Below, in pieces: positions 43,154-52,090 of a stretch of 64,000 nucleotides of DNA. The stretch is from assembly GCF_003063575.1 (NCBI RefSeq), contig NZ_NESC01000001.1, forward strand, positions 186,001 through 250,000. Direction: 5' to 3'. Both the position numbers and the translations under genes were made by a program. How positions within the stretch are numbered: position 1 is the stretch's first letter; each line of letters starts with the position of its first letter. Below the pieces are notes generated by a model, which worked only from the letters and a program-made list of their open reading frames with translations, was not told where the DNA came from and did not search any database. The DNA is from Limnohabitans sp. Jir72. GTDB taxonomy: Bacteria > Pseudomonadota > Gammaproteobacteria > Burkholderiales > Burkholderiaceae_C.

Positions 43154-45004
43154 TCAAGGCCTTTTGGCAGATGGGGACCACCACACCGTCGTCACCAAAG
43201 CCTCGGGCTGGTAGTAACGGGGCAAGACTTCAGGCCGATCAAAAGCCGCAGCCCGCCATGACACCCGGTGTACGGCGCCATACCAATGCGGCACCACATA
43301 GTGACCGTGCCTGAGGACACGATCCAGGGCGCGCAAGCTGGCCACCAACTGCGGGCGGGTGGTGGCGCTGACCACCTTGTCGAGCAAGGCATCCACAGCC
43401 GGGTCCTTCAGGCCCAGCACATTGCCCGAGCCTTCGGCATCGGCCGATTTGGACCCAAATCGTTCAAGCAACTCGGTGCCAGGTGCCTCGCTGCCCACGG
43501 TGCGGTTGCTCACCACATCAAAGTCGAACACGTCCATGCGCTTTTGCAGCAAGGCAAAGTCAATCACTTTGTACTGGACTTGAATGCCCAGCTTCTCCAG
43601 ATTCTTGGCAAAAGGTGTGACCACCCGGCCCATGGAGCCGGAACTGTCCAAGAATTCAAGCACCATCGGCTGGCCCTTCGCGTTGCGCAATGCGCCGTCC
43701 CGGTACGTCCAGCCCGCCTTGGCCAAAAGATCACGCGCTTGGCGCAAGTGGTCGCGCAGGGTGTGCCCGGAATCAGCGGCCAATTCGGTCGCCGGTGGCT
43801 GCGGTACGTCGGCATCCCACACCGCTGCAGGCAAGAGGGCCCGCAAATGCTCCAGAAGTGGCAACTCATCAGCGCCCGGGCGGCCCTTGGCCTCAAAATC
43901 ACTGGCCACGAAATAACCTCGCACCCGTGTATAGGCGTTGTAGAAAAGTTGGCGGTTGAGCCATTCAAAATCCATCGCCAAAGCCATGGCCTGGCGCACC
44001 CGCACATCTTGAAATTTTTCGCGGCGCAAATTGAACTGAAAGCCCTGAAAGTCACCGGCATTGCCGTGTGGCAATTCGGCCTTGAGCAGTTCACCACGGT
44101 CAAACGGGCGGCCGGTGTAGGCCCGGGCCCACTCACGCGCCACAAAAGACTGCATGTAATCGAACTCCCCGGCCTTGAAGGCCTCAAGCTGCGCCGTGCT
44201 GTCCTTGTAAATCTTGTAGGTGATGCGGTCAAAGTTGAACAGGCCCTTGCGGACATTCAAGTCACGCGCCCAGTAATTGACATCGCGCACATAAGTCACG
44301 TCCCGGCCGAACTGCACCGGCCCGATGCGGTAAGGCCCCGATGCAATGGGCATGTCCGTCACCAGCTGGTCCAGCGGCTTGTGCGCCCCCGCCTGCCAAC
44401 CCCATTGGCGGCTGAACACGGGCAAAGTGCCCACAATCAAAGGCAACTCGCGGTTGGGTCTTTGAAAATCAAACCGAATTTGGCGCTCGGACAGCACAGT
44501 GGCAGATTTCACCTCGCCAAAATAAGTGCGGTACTGCGGCGCCGCTTGCTTGCTGGTGATGCGCTCAAACGAATGCTTCACATCGGCCGCCAGGACAGGA
44601 TCGCCGTTGTGAAAGCGCGCCAACGGATTCAAGGTGAAGGTCGCCGACAAGCGGTCAGGTGCGACCAGAACATCCGAAGCCAGCAAGCCATAAGCGGTGG
44701 TCGGCTCGTCCATATTGCCCACCAGCAAGGTGTCAAACACCATGCTCAACATGCCAGGCGGCGCGCTGCCTTTGAGGGTGAACGGGTTGTACTTGTCAAA
44801 ATTCGATTGCCGCGTAGGCGGCACCAGCGTGATCTCGCCGCCCTTGGGGGCCTGCGGATTGACATAACTGAAATGCGCAAAACCAGCCGGGTAGCGCACA
44901 TCGCCAAACTGGCCATAAGCGTGCGCGGCCCAAACGGGCATCGCCAAGCAGGCCATGACCGCCAACAGGCAACTTCTTCCGATCCGAACCGTGTGTCTTG
45001 GCAT
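43154..45004 (-). CDS. yejA: Extracellular solute-binding protein YejA
   Basis: Periplasmic peptide-binding protein (616 aa, SBP family 5). A Sec signal peptide covers about 1-27 ([20 protein letters not shown].., cleavage after WAAHA). [19 protein letters not shown] is the YejA-branch signature; [32 protein letters not shown] and the long C-terminal lobe follow. The start at 45004 is chosen for the signal peptide. First gene of a yejABEF operon; its ATG is only 37 bp from the divergent fabI ATG. Confidence 0.9.
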   Translation of the reverse strand: MPRHTVRIGRSCLLAVMACLAMPVWAAHAYGQFGDVRYPAGFAHFSYVNPQAPKGGEITLVPPTRQSNFDKYNPFTLKGSAPPGMLSMVFDTLLVGNMDEPTTAYGLLASDVLVAPDRLSATFTLNPLARFHNGDPVLAADVKHSFERITSKQAAPQYRTYFGEVKSATVLSERQIRFDFQRPNRELPLIVGTLPVFSRQWGWQAGAHKPLDQLVTDMPIASGPYRIGPVQFGRDVTYVRDVNYWARDLNVRKGLFNFDRITYKIYKDSTAQLEAFKAGEFDYMQSFVAREWARAYTGRPFDRGELLKAELPHGNAGDFQGFQFNLRREKFQDVRVRQAMALAMDFEWLNRQLFYNAYTRVRGYFVASDFEAKGRPGADELPLLEHLRALLPAAVWDADVPQPPATELAADSGHTLRDHLRQARDLLAKAGWTYRDGALRNAKGQPMVLEFLDSSGSMGRVVTPFAKNLEKLGIQVQYKVIDFALLQKRMDVFDFDVVSNRTVGSEAPGTELLERFGSKSADAEGSGNVLGLKDPAVDALLDKVVSATTRPQLVASLRALDRVLRHGHYVVPHWYGAVHRVSWRAAAFDRPEVLPRYYQPEALVTTVWWSPSAKRP

Positions 45005-45041
45005 GCGACAATTCTGCACATATTTTCTCGGAGTTGAAGAC

Positions 45042-45857
45042 ATGACCCAAAAAACAGGATTTCTGGCTGGTAAAAAACTGCTGATCACCGGCGTGTTGTC
45101 CAACCGCTCGATCGCTTATGGCATCGCCAAGGCCTGCCATGCCCAAGGTGCCGAGCTGGCCTTCAGCTATGTGGGTGAGCGTTTCAAGGACCGCATCACC
45201 GAATTTGCGGCCGACTTCGGCTCCAATCTGGTGTTCGACTGCGACGTTGGCAGCGACGAGCAAATTGAAAAGCTGTTCACCGACCTGTCGGCCCACTGGC
45301 CCAAGTTCGACGGCTTCGTGCACGCCATCGGCTACGCCCCCCGCGAAGCGATTGCAGGCGACTTCCTCGACGGTCTGTCGCGTGAAGGCTTCAAGATCGC
45401 CCACGACATCAGCGCCTACAGCTTCCCTGCGATGGCCAAGGCTTGCTTGCCCTACCTGAACGACAAGTCCTCTGTACTGACCCTCACCTACCTGGGTGCC
45501 ATCCGCAACGTGCCCAACTACAACACCATGGGCCTGGCCAAAGCCAGCCTGGAGGCCTCGGTGCGCTACCTGGCCGAATCTCTGGGCAGCCAAGGCCGCG
45601 GCATGCGTGCCAACGGCATTTCGGCCGGCCCCATCAAAACCCTGGCCGCCAGCGGCATCAAGGGCTTTGGCAAAATTTTGTCCGTGGTCGCCGAAACATC
45701 ACCCATCCGTCGCAATGTGACCATCGAGGATGTGGGCAACGTCGCAGCCTTCTTGTTGAGCGATCTGGCCGCTGGCGTGACCGCCGAAATCACCTATGTA
45801 GACGGTGGATTCAGCCAAGTCGTGGGCGGCATTGCCGAACCTGCACAAGCGGCCTGA
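45042..45857 (+). CDS. fabI: Enoyl-[acyl-carrier-protein] reductase FabI
   Basis: NADH-dependent enoyl-ACP reductase (271 aa), last step of the fatty-acid elongation cycle. The SDR core has [20 protein letters not shown] at the N terminus, HAIGYAPR, and the Tyr-x6-Lys pair in [19 protein letters not shown] start at 45042 with GGAG at 45030-45033 (8-nt spacing) gives the standard protein. Ends with a strong hairpin terminator. Confidence 0.96.
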   Translation: MTQKTGFLAGKKLLITGVLSNRSIAYGIAKACHAQGAELAFSYVGERFKDRITEFAADFGSNLVFDCDVGSDEQIEKLFTDLSAHWPKFDGFVHAIGYAPREAIAGDFLDGLSREGFKIAHDISAYSFPAMAKACLPYLNDKSSVLTLTYLGAIRNVPNYNTMGLAKASLEASVRYLAESLGSQGRGMRANGISAGPIKTLAASGIKGFGKILSVVAETSPIRRNVTIEDVGNVAAFLLSDLAAGVTAEITYVDGGFSQVVGGIAEPAQAA

Positions 45858-45874
45858 TTGGCGCTGAGCCCCAA

Positions 45875-45902
45875 CAAAAAAGCGGCCGAGGCCGCTTTTT
45901 TA
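45875..45902. terminator. Bidirectional intrinsic terminator
   Basis: Stem AGCGGCC (45881-45887) pairing GGCCGCT with loop GAG, flanked by A6 on the left and T6 on the right. It can end fabI on the plus strand and the decarboxylase gene on the minus strand. Confidence 0.88.
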
Positions 45903-45939
45903 TTGTCGTGATCTTGGCGCAAACCAAGCGCCTAAGCGC

Positions 45940-48216
45940 TCAAGACTCCTTCACGCAATCGGCAAAATAACGCTTCTTGCCATCCTCGCTCTTGATTTCG
46001 ACCAAGCCGTGGATGTCGGTCTCAAAGCCAGGGCACTTTTCGTTGAACTCGCGGGCAAATTTGAGGTAATCCACGATCTTCTTGTTGAACACTTCCCCGG
46101 GAATCAGCAAAGGAATGCCAGGTGGGTAAGGCGTCACCAAGCCCACAGTAATGCGGCCTTCCAAATGGTCAATTTCCACGCGCTCGGTCTTGCGCTGGGC
46201 AATGTGAGCATAGGCATCCGAAGGCTTCATGGCAGGCGCAAGGTCTGACAAATACATGTCGGTGGTCAGGCGCGCGATGTCGTACTTGGCGTACATCTCG
46301 TGCACATGCTGGCACAAATCACGCAGGCCCATGCGCTCGTAGCGAGGATGCTTCTGGCAGAACTCCGGCAGGATTTTCCACATCGGCTGGTTCTTGGCGT
46401 AATCGTCCTTGAACTGTTGCAAAGCCGTCAGCAGCGTGTTCCAGCGGCCCTTGGTGATGCCGATGGTGAACATGATGAAGAAACTGTACAGCCCCGTCTT
46501 CTCGACCACCACACCGTGCTCGGTCAAGAACTTGCTGACGATGGATGCAGGAATACCGGTCTTGTCGAACTTGCCATCCAGATCCAAACCGGGCGTGACG
46601 ATGGTCGACTTGATCGGATCGAGCATGTTGAATCCGTCAGCCAGTTGCTGTCCAAAGCCGTGCCATTTGCTCGCCTTCTTGCGCGGATCATTGCGCAAGA
46701 TCCAATCGTCGGCGCGGCCAATGCCCTCTTCGCCAAACTTTTCAGGGCCCCAGACCTTGAACCACCAGTCCTTGCCGTATTCGGCATCCACCTTGCGCAT
46801 GGCACGGCGAAAGTCGAGCGCCTCGGCAATGCTCTCTTCCACCAGCGCGGTGCCGCCGGGCGGCTCCATCATGGCGGCAGCCACGTCGCAGCTGGCGATG
46901 ATGCTGTACTGCGGGCTGGTCGAGGTGTGCATCAGGTAAGCCTCGTTGAACAGCGGGCGGTCCAGCTTGGTGTTTTGCGCGTCTTGCACGAGCACATGGC
47001 TGGCTTGGCTGATGCCCGCCAGCAACTTGTGAATGGACTGTGTCGCGTAAACAATCGACTCTTTCGGTCGCGCACGTTTTTTACCCATGGCATGGTATGG
47101 GCCATAAAAAGGGTGGAATGCCGCATGCGGCAACCAAGCCTCGTCAAAGTGCAGGTTCTCCACATAACCATCGAGCATGCTCTTGATGGTTTCGGTGTTG
47201 TAGAGCACGCCGTCATACGTTGACTGGGTCAGCGTCATCACGCGCGGTTTGACCTTTTTGGCATCCACACCTTTGAGCAGCGGGTTCTTTTTGATCTTGG
47301 CCTGGATGGCCGCAGGCTCGAACTCGCTCTTGGGAATCGGACCGATGATGCCGAAATGGTTGCGTGTCGGCTTCAAGAAAACCGGAATGGCACCGGTCAT
47401 GATGATCGCGTGCAAGATGGATTTGTGGCAGTTGCGGTCCACCACCACCACATCACCCGGCGCCACGGTGTGGTGCCACACAATCTTGTTGGACGTGCTG
47501 GTGCCGTTGGTCACAAAGAAGCAGTGGTCGGCATTGAAAATACGGGCCGCGTTGCGCTCGCTCTCGCCGATCGCGCCGTTGTGGTCCAGCAGCTGACCGA
47601 GCTCTTCTACCGCATTGCACACGTCAGCCCGCAACATGTTTTCACCATAGAACTGGTGGTACATCTGGCCCACAGGGCTCTTCAAGAAAGCCACGCCACC
47701 CGAGTGACCCGGGCAGTGCCACGAGTAAGAGCCATCTTCGGCGTAATCTAGCAAGGCCTTGAAAAACGGTGGCTGCACGCTTTCCAGGTAGCTCTTGGCC
47801 TCGCGGATGATGTGACGCGCCATGAATTCCGGCGTGTCTTCGTACATGTGGATGAAGCCGTGCAACTCCCGCAGGATGTCGTTGGGCAAGTGCTGGCTGG
47901 TCTTGGTTTCGCCGTAAATGTAGATCGGCACCTCGGCATTTTTGCGGCGCACTTCGTCGATGAAGGCGCGCAAGTTGATCACCGCAGGGTCCAGATCCGG
48001 CCCGGGCGAAAACTCCTCATCATCGATCGACAAGATGAACGCACTGGCACGGCTTTGCTGCTGCGCAAACTGCGACAGGTCACCGTAACTGGTCACCCCC
48101 AACACCTCGAAGCCTTCGCTGACGATGGCGTCCGCCAAAGCGCGGATACCCAAGCCTGAAGTGTTTTCAGAACGGTAGTCTTCGTCAATGATGACGATGG
48201 GAAAGCGAAATTTCAT
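45940..48216 (-). CDS. Arginine/lysine/ornithine decarboxylase
   Basis: Group III PLP decarboxylase (758 aa) for basic amino acids. The start MKFRFPIVIIDEDYRSENTS gives the family's N-terminal wing domain. The PLP lysine is in QSIHKLLAGISQASH; DNGTSTSNKIVWHH-type substrate loop (TNGTSTSNKIVWHH) and the Asp in HFDEAWLPHAAF are visible. C-terminal domain ends in the Orn/Lys/Arg decarboxylase fold with PPGIPLLIPGEVF. The preferred amino acid cannot be told from sequence. Likely role: acid tolerance or polyamine synthesis. Confidence 0.93.
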   Translation of the reverse strand: MKFRFPIVIIDEDYRSENTSGLGIRALADAIVSEGFEVLGVTSYGDLSQFAQQQSRASAFILSIDDEEFSPGPDLDPAVINLRAFIDEVRRKNAEVPIYIYGETKTSQHLPNDILRELHGFIHMYEDTPEFMARHIIREAKSYLESVQPPFFKALLDYAEDGSYSWHCPGHSGGVAFLKSPVGQMYHQFYGENMLRADVCNAVEELGQLLDHNGAIGESERNAARIFNADHCFFVTNGTSTSNKIVWHHTVAPGDVVVVDRNCHKSILHAIIMTGAIPVFLKPTRNHFGIIGPIPKSEFEPAAIQAKIKKNPLLKGVDAKKVKPRVMTLTQSTYDGVLYNTETIKSMLDGYVENLHFDEAWLPHAAFHPFYGPYHAMGKKRARPKESIVYATQSIHKLLAGISQASHVLVQDAQNTKLDRPLFNEAYLMHTSTSPQYSIIASCDVAAAMMEPPGGTALVEESIAEALDFRRAMRKVDAEYGKDWWFKVWGPEKFGEEGIGRADDWILRNDPRKKASKWHGFGQQLADGFNMLDPIKSTIVTPGLDLDGKFDKTGIPASIVSKFLTEHGVVVEKTGLYSFFIMFTIGITKGRWNTLLTALQQFKDDYAKNQPMWKILPEFCQKHPRYERMGLRDLCQHVHEMYAKYDIARLTTDMYLSDLAPAMKPSDAYAHIAQRKTERVEIDHLEGRITVGLVTPYPPGIPLLIPGEVFNKKIVDYLKFAREFNEKCPGFETDIHGLVEIKSEDGKKRYFADCVKES

Positions 48217-48375
48217 GGCGGAGGTGGGCTCAAGCCCCAAAGAGGGAGAAACAGGCGCGAAGTTTAAGGATAAAAAGTGACTTCCACGCGACAAAAAGCA
48301 GAATTACTCAAAAAACCTCATGCGCAGCCGCGATACGAATTGTCAGAGGACACCCAGAACGCACTTTTCCGCTGC

Positions 48376-48381
48376 TACAAT
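48376..48381 (+). promoter_or_regulatory. Possible -10 box of the tRNA-Ser promoter
   Basis: TACAAT 10 nt before the mature 5' end of the tRNA, in the context GCTGCTACAATC usual for tRNA genes. No convincing -35 is seen at 16-18 bp, so confidence is low. Confidence 0.4.
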
Positions 48382-48391
48382 CAGAGGCTCT

Positions 48392-48482
48392 GGAACGGTG
48401 GATGAGTGGTTTAAGTCGCACGCCTGGAAAGCGTGTGTGGGTTAATAGCCCACCGCGGGTTCGAATCCCGCCTGTTCCGCCA
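48392..48482 (+). tRNA. tRNA-Ser (anticodon GGA)
   Basis: 91 nt, ending in encoded CCA. Acceptor stem GGAACGG pairs with CTGTTCC (one G-T). Anticodon stem CACGC/GCGTG encloses the loop CTGGAAA with anticodon GGA. A long variable arm (GTGTGGGTTAATAGCCCACC region) is the class II feature expected of serine tRNA, and the T-arm has GGTTCGAATCC. Its 3' end is the attachment site of the integrated element. Confidence 0.95.
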
Positions 48483-48484
48483 GA
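48469..48484. repeat. attL: 16-bp direct repeat of tRNA-Ser 3' end
   Basis: CGCCTGTTCCGCCAGA, identical to 58920-58935; bases before and after differ between the copies. It covers the last 14 nt of the tRNA plus GA. Confidence 0.85.
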
Positions 48485-48487
48485 TGT

Positions 48488-48526
48488 AAACCCTAAGTGA
48501 TTGATTCACTTAGGGTTTTTTCTTTT
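48488..48526 (+). terminator. Intrinsic terminator downstream of the tRNA, inside the element
   Basis: Stem ACCCTAAGTGA / TCACTTAGGGT with a 5-nt loop, followed by T6. It directly follows the attL copy and presumably ends tRNA transcription after integration. Confidence 0.85.
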
Positions 48527-48871
48527 GTACTCTTGCTGAGTCACACTTGAAGTCACACTAATGTGCTGGACTTCACCCCTCTAACCACGACATTTCTGGA
48601 CAATGTTGCTTGGACACACCAATTTCTAAGGCAAGCGCCCTCCTCCATATATATATGTACGAGAGATGGTTGCTGGCTCTGGGTGTATCTCAAACCCAGT
48701 ACAACAGGTCATAGAGTGTGACTTGCCGCCATAACCGTCAACCTGAAGTACAGCCTATCTTCACAGCGCCGATCCAGTCCAATAGTGTCAGGATAGAGTC
48801 CATATTTATTTGTTTGACACCCTGTAAAGGTCCATCTAAGATCCTTGTTAGACAAAACGAGGTATCAAGCG
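48527..48871. other. 345-bp non-coding left end of the element
   Basis: AT-rich in places (a run of ATATATATATGTAC near 48645). I see no gene; small frames lack ribosome sites. GAGG at 48859-48862 is the probable ribosome site of the serine recombinase. Confidence 0.5.
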
Positions 48872-49435
48872 ATGGCAAAAGGACAATTGGTCGGTTACAT
48901 CCGAGTGAGCACTGAAGAGCAGAACACTGCCCGTCAGCAAGAGGCATTGGCCGACTTCAATATCGACAAAACCTTCACCGACAAAGCCTCAGGCAAAGAC
49001 ACTGAGCGCCCACAACTTCAGGCAGCGCTGGCCCATCTCCGTGAAGGTGACACATTCATCATCTATTCCATGGATCGGCTGTCCCGCTCACTGACTGACT
49101 TGATCAACACAGTCAGGGGTTTAACAGCCAAAGGCGTGAAAGTTCAGTTCATCAAGGAAGCGCTGACCTTCACGGGCGACAACAACCCGATGGCCAATTT
49201 GTTGCTAGGCGTCATGGGATCTCTTGCCGAATGGGAACGAGCCGTCATCCGTGAGCGTCAGTTGGCAGGTATTGCCATTGCCAAAACAAAGGGCGCCTAC
49301 AAAGGCCGAAAGCAAGCTCTGAGCAGTGAAGAACAAACCAAGCTCAAAACACTTGCCGAATCTGGTGTCAGCAAGTCAGTGTTGGCCCAACAGTTCGCCG
49401 TGTCCCGTCAGACGGTCTATGCCTATCTGAAATAA
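48872..49435 (+). CDS. Serine recombinase (resolvase/invertase family)
   Basis: A 187-aa small serine recombinase. The catalytic Ser is in VGYIRVSTEEQNTARQQEAL (N-terminal), with conserved YSMDRLSRSLTDL and the Arg-rich EWERAVIRERQLAGIA; residues 140-187 form a helix-turn-helix of Hin type (GVSKSVLAQQFAVSRQTVYAY). The start at 48872 gives the normal N terminus. It may resolve multimers or invert DNA; no inverted recombination sites are visible by eye. Confidence 0.92.
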   Translation: MAKGQLVGYIRVSTEEQNTARQQEALADFNIDKTFTDKASGKDTERPQLQAALAHLREGDTFIIYSMDRLSRSLTDLINTVRGLTAKGVKVQFIKEALTFTGDNNPMANLLLGVMGSLAEWERAVIRERQLAGIAIAKTKGAYKGRKQALSSEEQTKLKTLAESGVSKSVLAQQFAVSRQTVYAYLK

Positions 49436-49445
49436 AAAAATCAGA

Positions 49446-49457
49446 TATTTGATTGCC
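49446..49457. repeat. 12-bp repeat TATTTGATTGCC, copy 1
   Basis: Seventeen bases before the 49474 start, followed by GGGATAAATACC. Same 12 bases occur at 51457 and 51800. Confidence 0.4.
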
Positions 49458-49473
49458 GGGATAAATACCTGGC

Positions 49474-50046
49474 ATGAGAACAACCCTTCAAGATCAGATC
49501 ACAGACGCTGCCGAGCAGCGCCAGCGAGAGCATAGGCAAGACCACTTCGAGTGGATGCTTGCCCATGCGCACCTGATCACCCATGCCGTCACACTGACAC
49601 TCGATCCGAAAAAGATCGATGCCTACACCGCTGCCTTCAATCGCTCACTCACTCGGAACCATCCGGAAATGATCGAGCGCTACAAGGACAGCGTGAAACT
49701 GTTTGCCAATATTCTTGATCGCTCCCTGTTCGGGAACATGAATCAAAGAAAAGGCAGTCCGTTCCTGTTTGTGCCGGTGATTGAGGGATTGAACAACGGG
49801 AAAGTCCCACACTTTCATTGCTCAGTCGGCATCCCGGAAAACCGATTCGATGTCTTTGAGCAGAAGGTGCTGGACGCTTGGCACCGTGTGCCGTTCTCAG
49901 GCTTTGCCGTCAAGGTCGTGCCATATCGTGATGAGGGATGGCTCAACTACTCAACCAAGGGATGTAAGTTCCCCAATCGTGAGTCCATCGATTGGCTGAA
50001 TGTTCGTATTCCCAGAAGTCCTGACCTCATCACCACCAAGTCCTGA
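49474..50046 (+). CDS. Possible HUH-type replication/nicking protein
   Basis: A 190-aa protein. The segment KVPHFHCSVGIPENR (near 108-122) has a His-x-His pair flanked by hydrophobic residues as in HUH endonucleases, following VPVIEGLNNG (a strand). Later GWLNYSTKGC offers a Tyr and Lys as in the motif III region. The N-terminal third is helical and carries LITHAVTLTLDPKKI, which fits the opening strand of rolling-circle replication proteins. Only 190 aa, smaller than typical Rep. A name is not certain; the alternative is a phage-associated unknown. Confidence 0.45.
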   Translation: MRTTLQDQITDAAEQRQREHRQDHFEWMLAHAHLITHAVTLTLDPKKIDAYTAAFNRSLTRNHPEMIERYKDSVKLFANILDRSLFGNMNQRKGSPFLFVPVIEGLNNGKVPHFHCSVGIPENRFDVFEQKVLDAWHRVPFSGFAVKVVPYRDEGWLNYSTKGCKFPNRESIDWLNVRIPRSPDLITTKS

Positions 50047-50199
50047 GCCACGCTCGTCAAGGTGTAGGTCAACCGCTCTCACGGGATCGGTAATGGCCTC
50101 GCCTTGCTGATTTAGGCTTCAATGTCAGAAAGGTAATCAATGATGCCGGTGACGCTAAGATGGAGAAATCTTCATTGCTGAAAAACTGGAATCGAGTTT

Positions 50200-50622
50200 A
50201 TGAAACCAATCTCTAAATTTGCTGTGGTGGTCATTTCTATCTCAATTAGCCATACAGCTAGTGCCGGCTGGTTTGACACCGTGAAGCGGCTGGACTGTGG
50301 TGTGGAAGTAACCCGGGGGATCGTTCAAAGAGTCCTGTTAGAGCTCAATCTAACAACTAAGAAGGTGAATATTTTTGGCCCAGGATACGGTGTCCATCCT
50401 GGTGACGGAGTCATCCGTTATGAAGTTCTCAACATCCGAGAGTCGACTGACACTTTGACATTTGGTGGCATCGGAGAAAAAAATCCAACATATGATCTGG
50501 ATAGAAAGTCATTACGCCTTTCTTATAATTCAAAATTTTACAAAGAAATTGGTTCTGGACAATGTCAGGTAATTGATAAGTTTGAATTCAAGATGATTCC
50601 AATGGACAAGAACCAAATCTGA
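50200..50622 (+). CDS. Exported protein of unknown function
   Basis: A 140-aa protein with a clear signal peptide (MKPISKFAVVVISISISHTA, cleavage after ASA) and then a mostly beta-rich sequence with two cysteines (C34 in LDCGVEV and C125 in GQCQV region) that could form a disulfide. No family recognised. Stands alone between the HUH-like gene and a convergent pair. Confidence 0.65.
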   Translation: MKPISKFAVVVISISISHTASAGWFDTVKRLDCGVEVTRGIVQRVLLELNLTTKKVNIFGPGYGVHPGDGVIRYEVLNIRESTDTLTFGGIGEKNPTYDLDRKSLRLSYNSKFYKEIGSGQCQVIDKFEFKMIPMDKNQI

Positions 50623-50763
50623 AAATTACTGAAATGCCATAAGCAAATCTCGATATGAGAATGACACAGCATAGTTTTTTTATGCTGGATTGGCCGTAGA
50701 TTCGAGTTGCCAAGAGCGAAAGTTACCACTGATCAAAACCGGCAGCAAACGGCCAAGATGAGT

Positions 50764-51177
50764 TCATGGCTCCCGATTGATGTCTGCCAAATGATTCTGA
50801 GCAACACGAACCCGATTGATGGCCTTGGTCTTTCGCTCTTTCTTTTTGACTGCCTTCTTGGCATCAGCCATGGATTTCTTCATGCCCTGTTTCGGGGTCA
50901 TGGGTTTGATTGACTTGATGATGCCGCTCTTGGGCTTGATTGGTCGAATCACGCTTGTTGATGGTTCGATAGGCTTGATTGACTGCTCTAGCACGGTCTG
51001 ATGAACGCTCTGGACATTGCCACGACCGTAGAGCCGTGTCAGCAGATACCGAGCCTGAATGAGACCATCACAGCGGATCTGAACCCGTATGGTCACCGAT
51101 CCCATGCCATCGACAGCACAGCGAACCACGGCCACGAATGACTGAAGTCCATCCCCCACGACTTCGCTGATTTTCAT
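50764..51177 (-). CDS. Unknown protein with basic Lys/Pro-rich tail
   Basis: A 137-aa protein from ATG 51177, chosen because AGGAG lies 7 nt upstream and the stop of the preceding gene overlaps it (TCAT, 51174-51177). Residues 1-65 are a compact beta-rich domain; residues 75-137 are very basic with three SIKP/PIKP repeats (SIKPIEPS, PIKPKSG, SIKPMTPK) and a KKAVKKKERKTK run, suggesting nucleic-acid contact. No family recognised. Confidence 0.6.
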   Translation of the reverse strand: MKISEVVGDGLQSFVAVVRCAVDGMGSVTIRVQIRCDGLIQARYLLTRLYGRGNVQSVHQTVLEQSIKPIEPSTSVIRPIKPKSGIIKSIKPMTPKQGMKKSMADAKKAVKKKERKTKAINRVRVAQNHLADINREP

Positions 51178-51416
51178 TTCATGCTCCTCATGACTTCGAG
51201 GTAGCGCCCACACATGTCACGGGCACTGCTGTTTTCATGACTGAGCCTCAGGACATCCAGTGACATGTCGAGGTTCTGTTTTGACCTGAAGACGGGCAAC
51301 CAAATATTGGCAATGACCTCGGCAATTTCCTGAGTGCTGTCGCTGTCGGCATAAATCATTGCTTCGGCTAGAACTTCGATGGCGCTTGGTGGGTGTTGAG
51401 TAGCTTGGGTGTTCAT
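51174..51416 (-). CDS. Small unknown protein
   Basis: An 80-aa acidic, helical protein (MNTQATQHPPSAIEVLAEAM..) translationally coupled to the downstream gene by a 4-nt overlap. No recognised domain. Divergent from the integrase-like gene at 51551; the shared promoter region holds copy 2 of the 12-bp repeat. Confidence 0.6.
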   Translation of the reverse strand: MNTQATQHPPSAIEVLAEAMIYADSDSTQEIAEVIANIWLPVFRSKQNLDMSLDVLRLSHENSSARDMCGRYLEVMRSMK

Positions 51417-51456
51417 GTCTTATTTATTTGATTTAGACAGAACACGACTCCATAGG

Positions 51457-51468
51457 TATTTGATTGCC
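51457..51468. repeat. 12-bp repeat TATTTGATTGCC, copy 2
   Basis: In the divergent promoter region; an inverted TTTGATTG lies at 51526-51533 beside ATAAATAC, also present near copy 1. Confidence 0.4.
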
Positions 51469-51550
51469 TAGCCACGGCACATCGCTGGAAAGGCCCTAAA
51501 CGCTCTTGTTATGAATAAATACATCAATCAAACAAGGAGCACACACCGCC

Positions 51551-52090
51551 ATGATGCTGAACAAAATTCCAGCCAACACATCCCTTCAATCCGTCCTGAC
51601 CTATCTGGTCACATCCACCAAGTGGGGAGCCAGAAATCGGGCACTGTTCGCCGTTCGCCAGCAACTCAGGATCAAGGACATCGCCCAATTGACGGTCTCA
51701 AGCGTCGTGAATTTAGACGCTTCTATCCGTCGATTTGTCTTGGCTCCAGACTGCACTCGATTCGAATTGAGCGAAGCGACACAAGCAGAGGTTCGCCGCT
51801 ATTTGATTGCCCGCTTCGACATCGGGGGTGATACATTGGAGCCGCTGTTGGCGCTGGACCTCGATGTATCGCTGTTCCCGACCCAAAAGCGCTGCCAGTT
51901 CTCACCGAACACATTGGCCCAGCACTTCAGTCACCTCGCCAAGCTCATCCATCAGCGGTTCAATGCGACAGGACGAAGCAGGAGCGCTCAAAACAGATCA
52001 GTCAGTAGTACCATACCCGAAACAGTAATTGGGTTGACCTTGAGTAAACTCCTGACTTCACTTGGTGTCAGCCAAGAATATTCACCATGA
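51551..52090 (+). CDS. Integrase-like protein, catalytic residues not evident
   Basis: A 179-aa protein that recalls the start of the catalytic domain of tyrosine recombinases (RALFAVRQQLRIKDIAQLTV resembles the ..TGLR..E...L segment) and ends IGLTLSKLLTSLGVSQEYSP. The usual Arg...His-x-x-Arg...Tyr set is not complete, so it is either a directory protein of another kind or a degenerate recombinase. Overlaps the next gene by 4 nt. Confidence 0.4.
   Translation: MMLNKIPANTSLQSVLTYLVTSTKWGARNRALFAVRQQLRIKDIAQLTVSSVVNLDASIRRFVLAPDCTRFELSEATQAEVRRYLIARFDIGGDTLEPLLALDLDVSLFPTQKRCQFSPNTLAQHFSHLAKLIHQRFNATGRSRSAQNRSVSSTIPETVIGLTLSKLLTSLGVSQEYSP
51800..51811. repeat. 12-bp repeat TATTTGATTGCC, copy 3
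   Basis: Inside the integrase-like frame, coding RYLIAR. May be coincidental codon use. Confidence 0.3.

Noticed and set aside
48640..48660. ATATATATAT tract near the left end of the element
   Set aside because: Simple AT repeat without flanking structure; no evidence for an origin.
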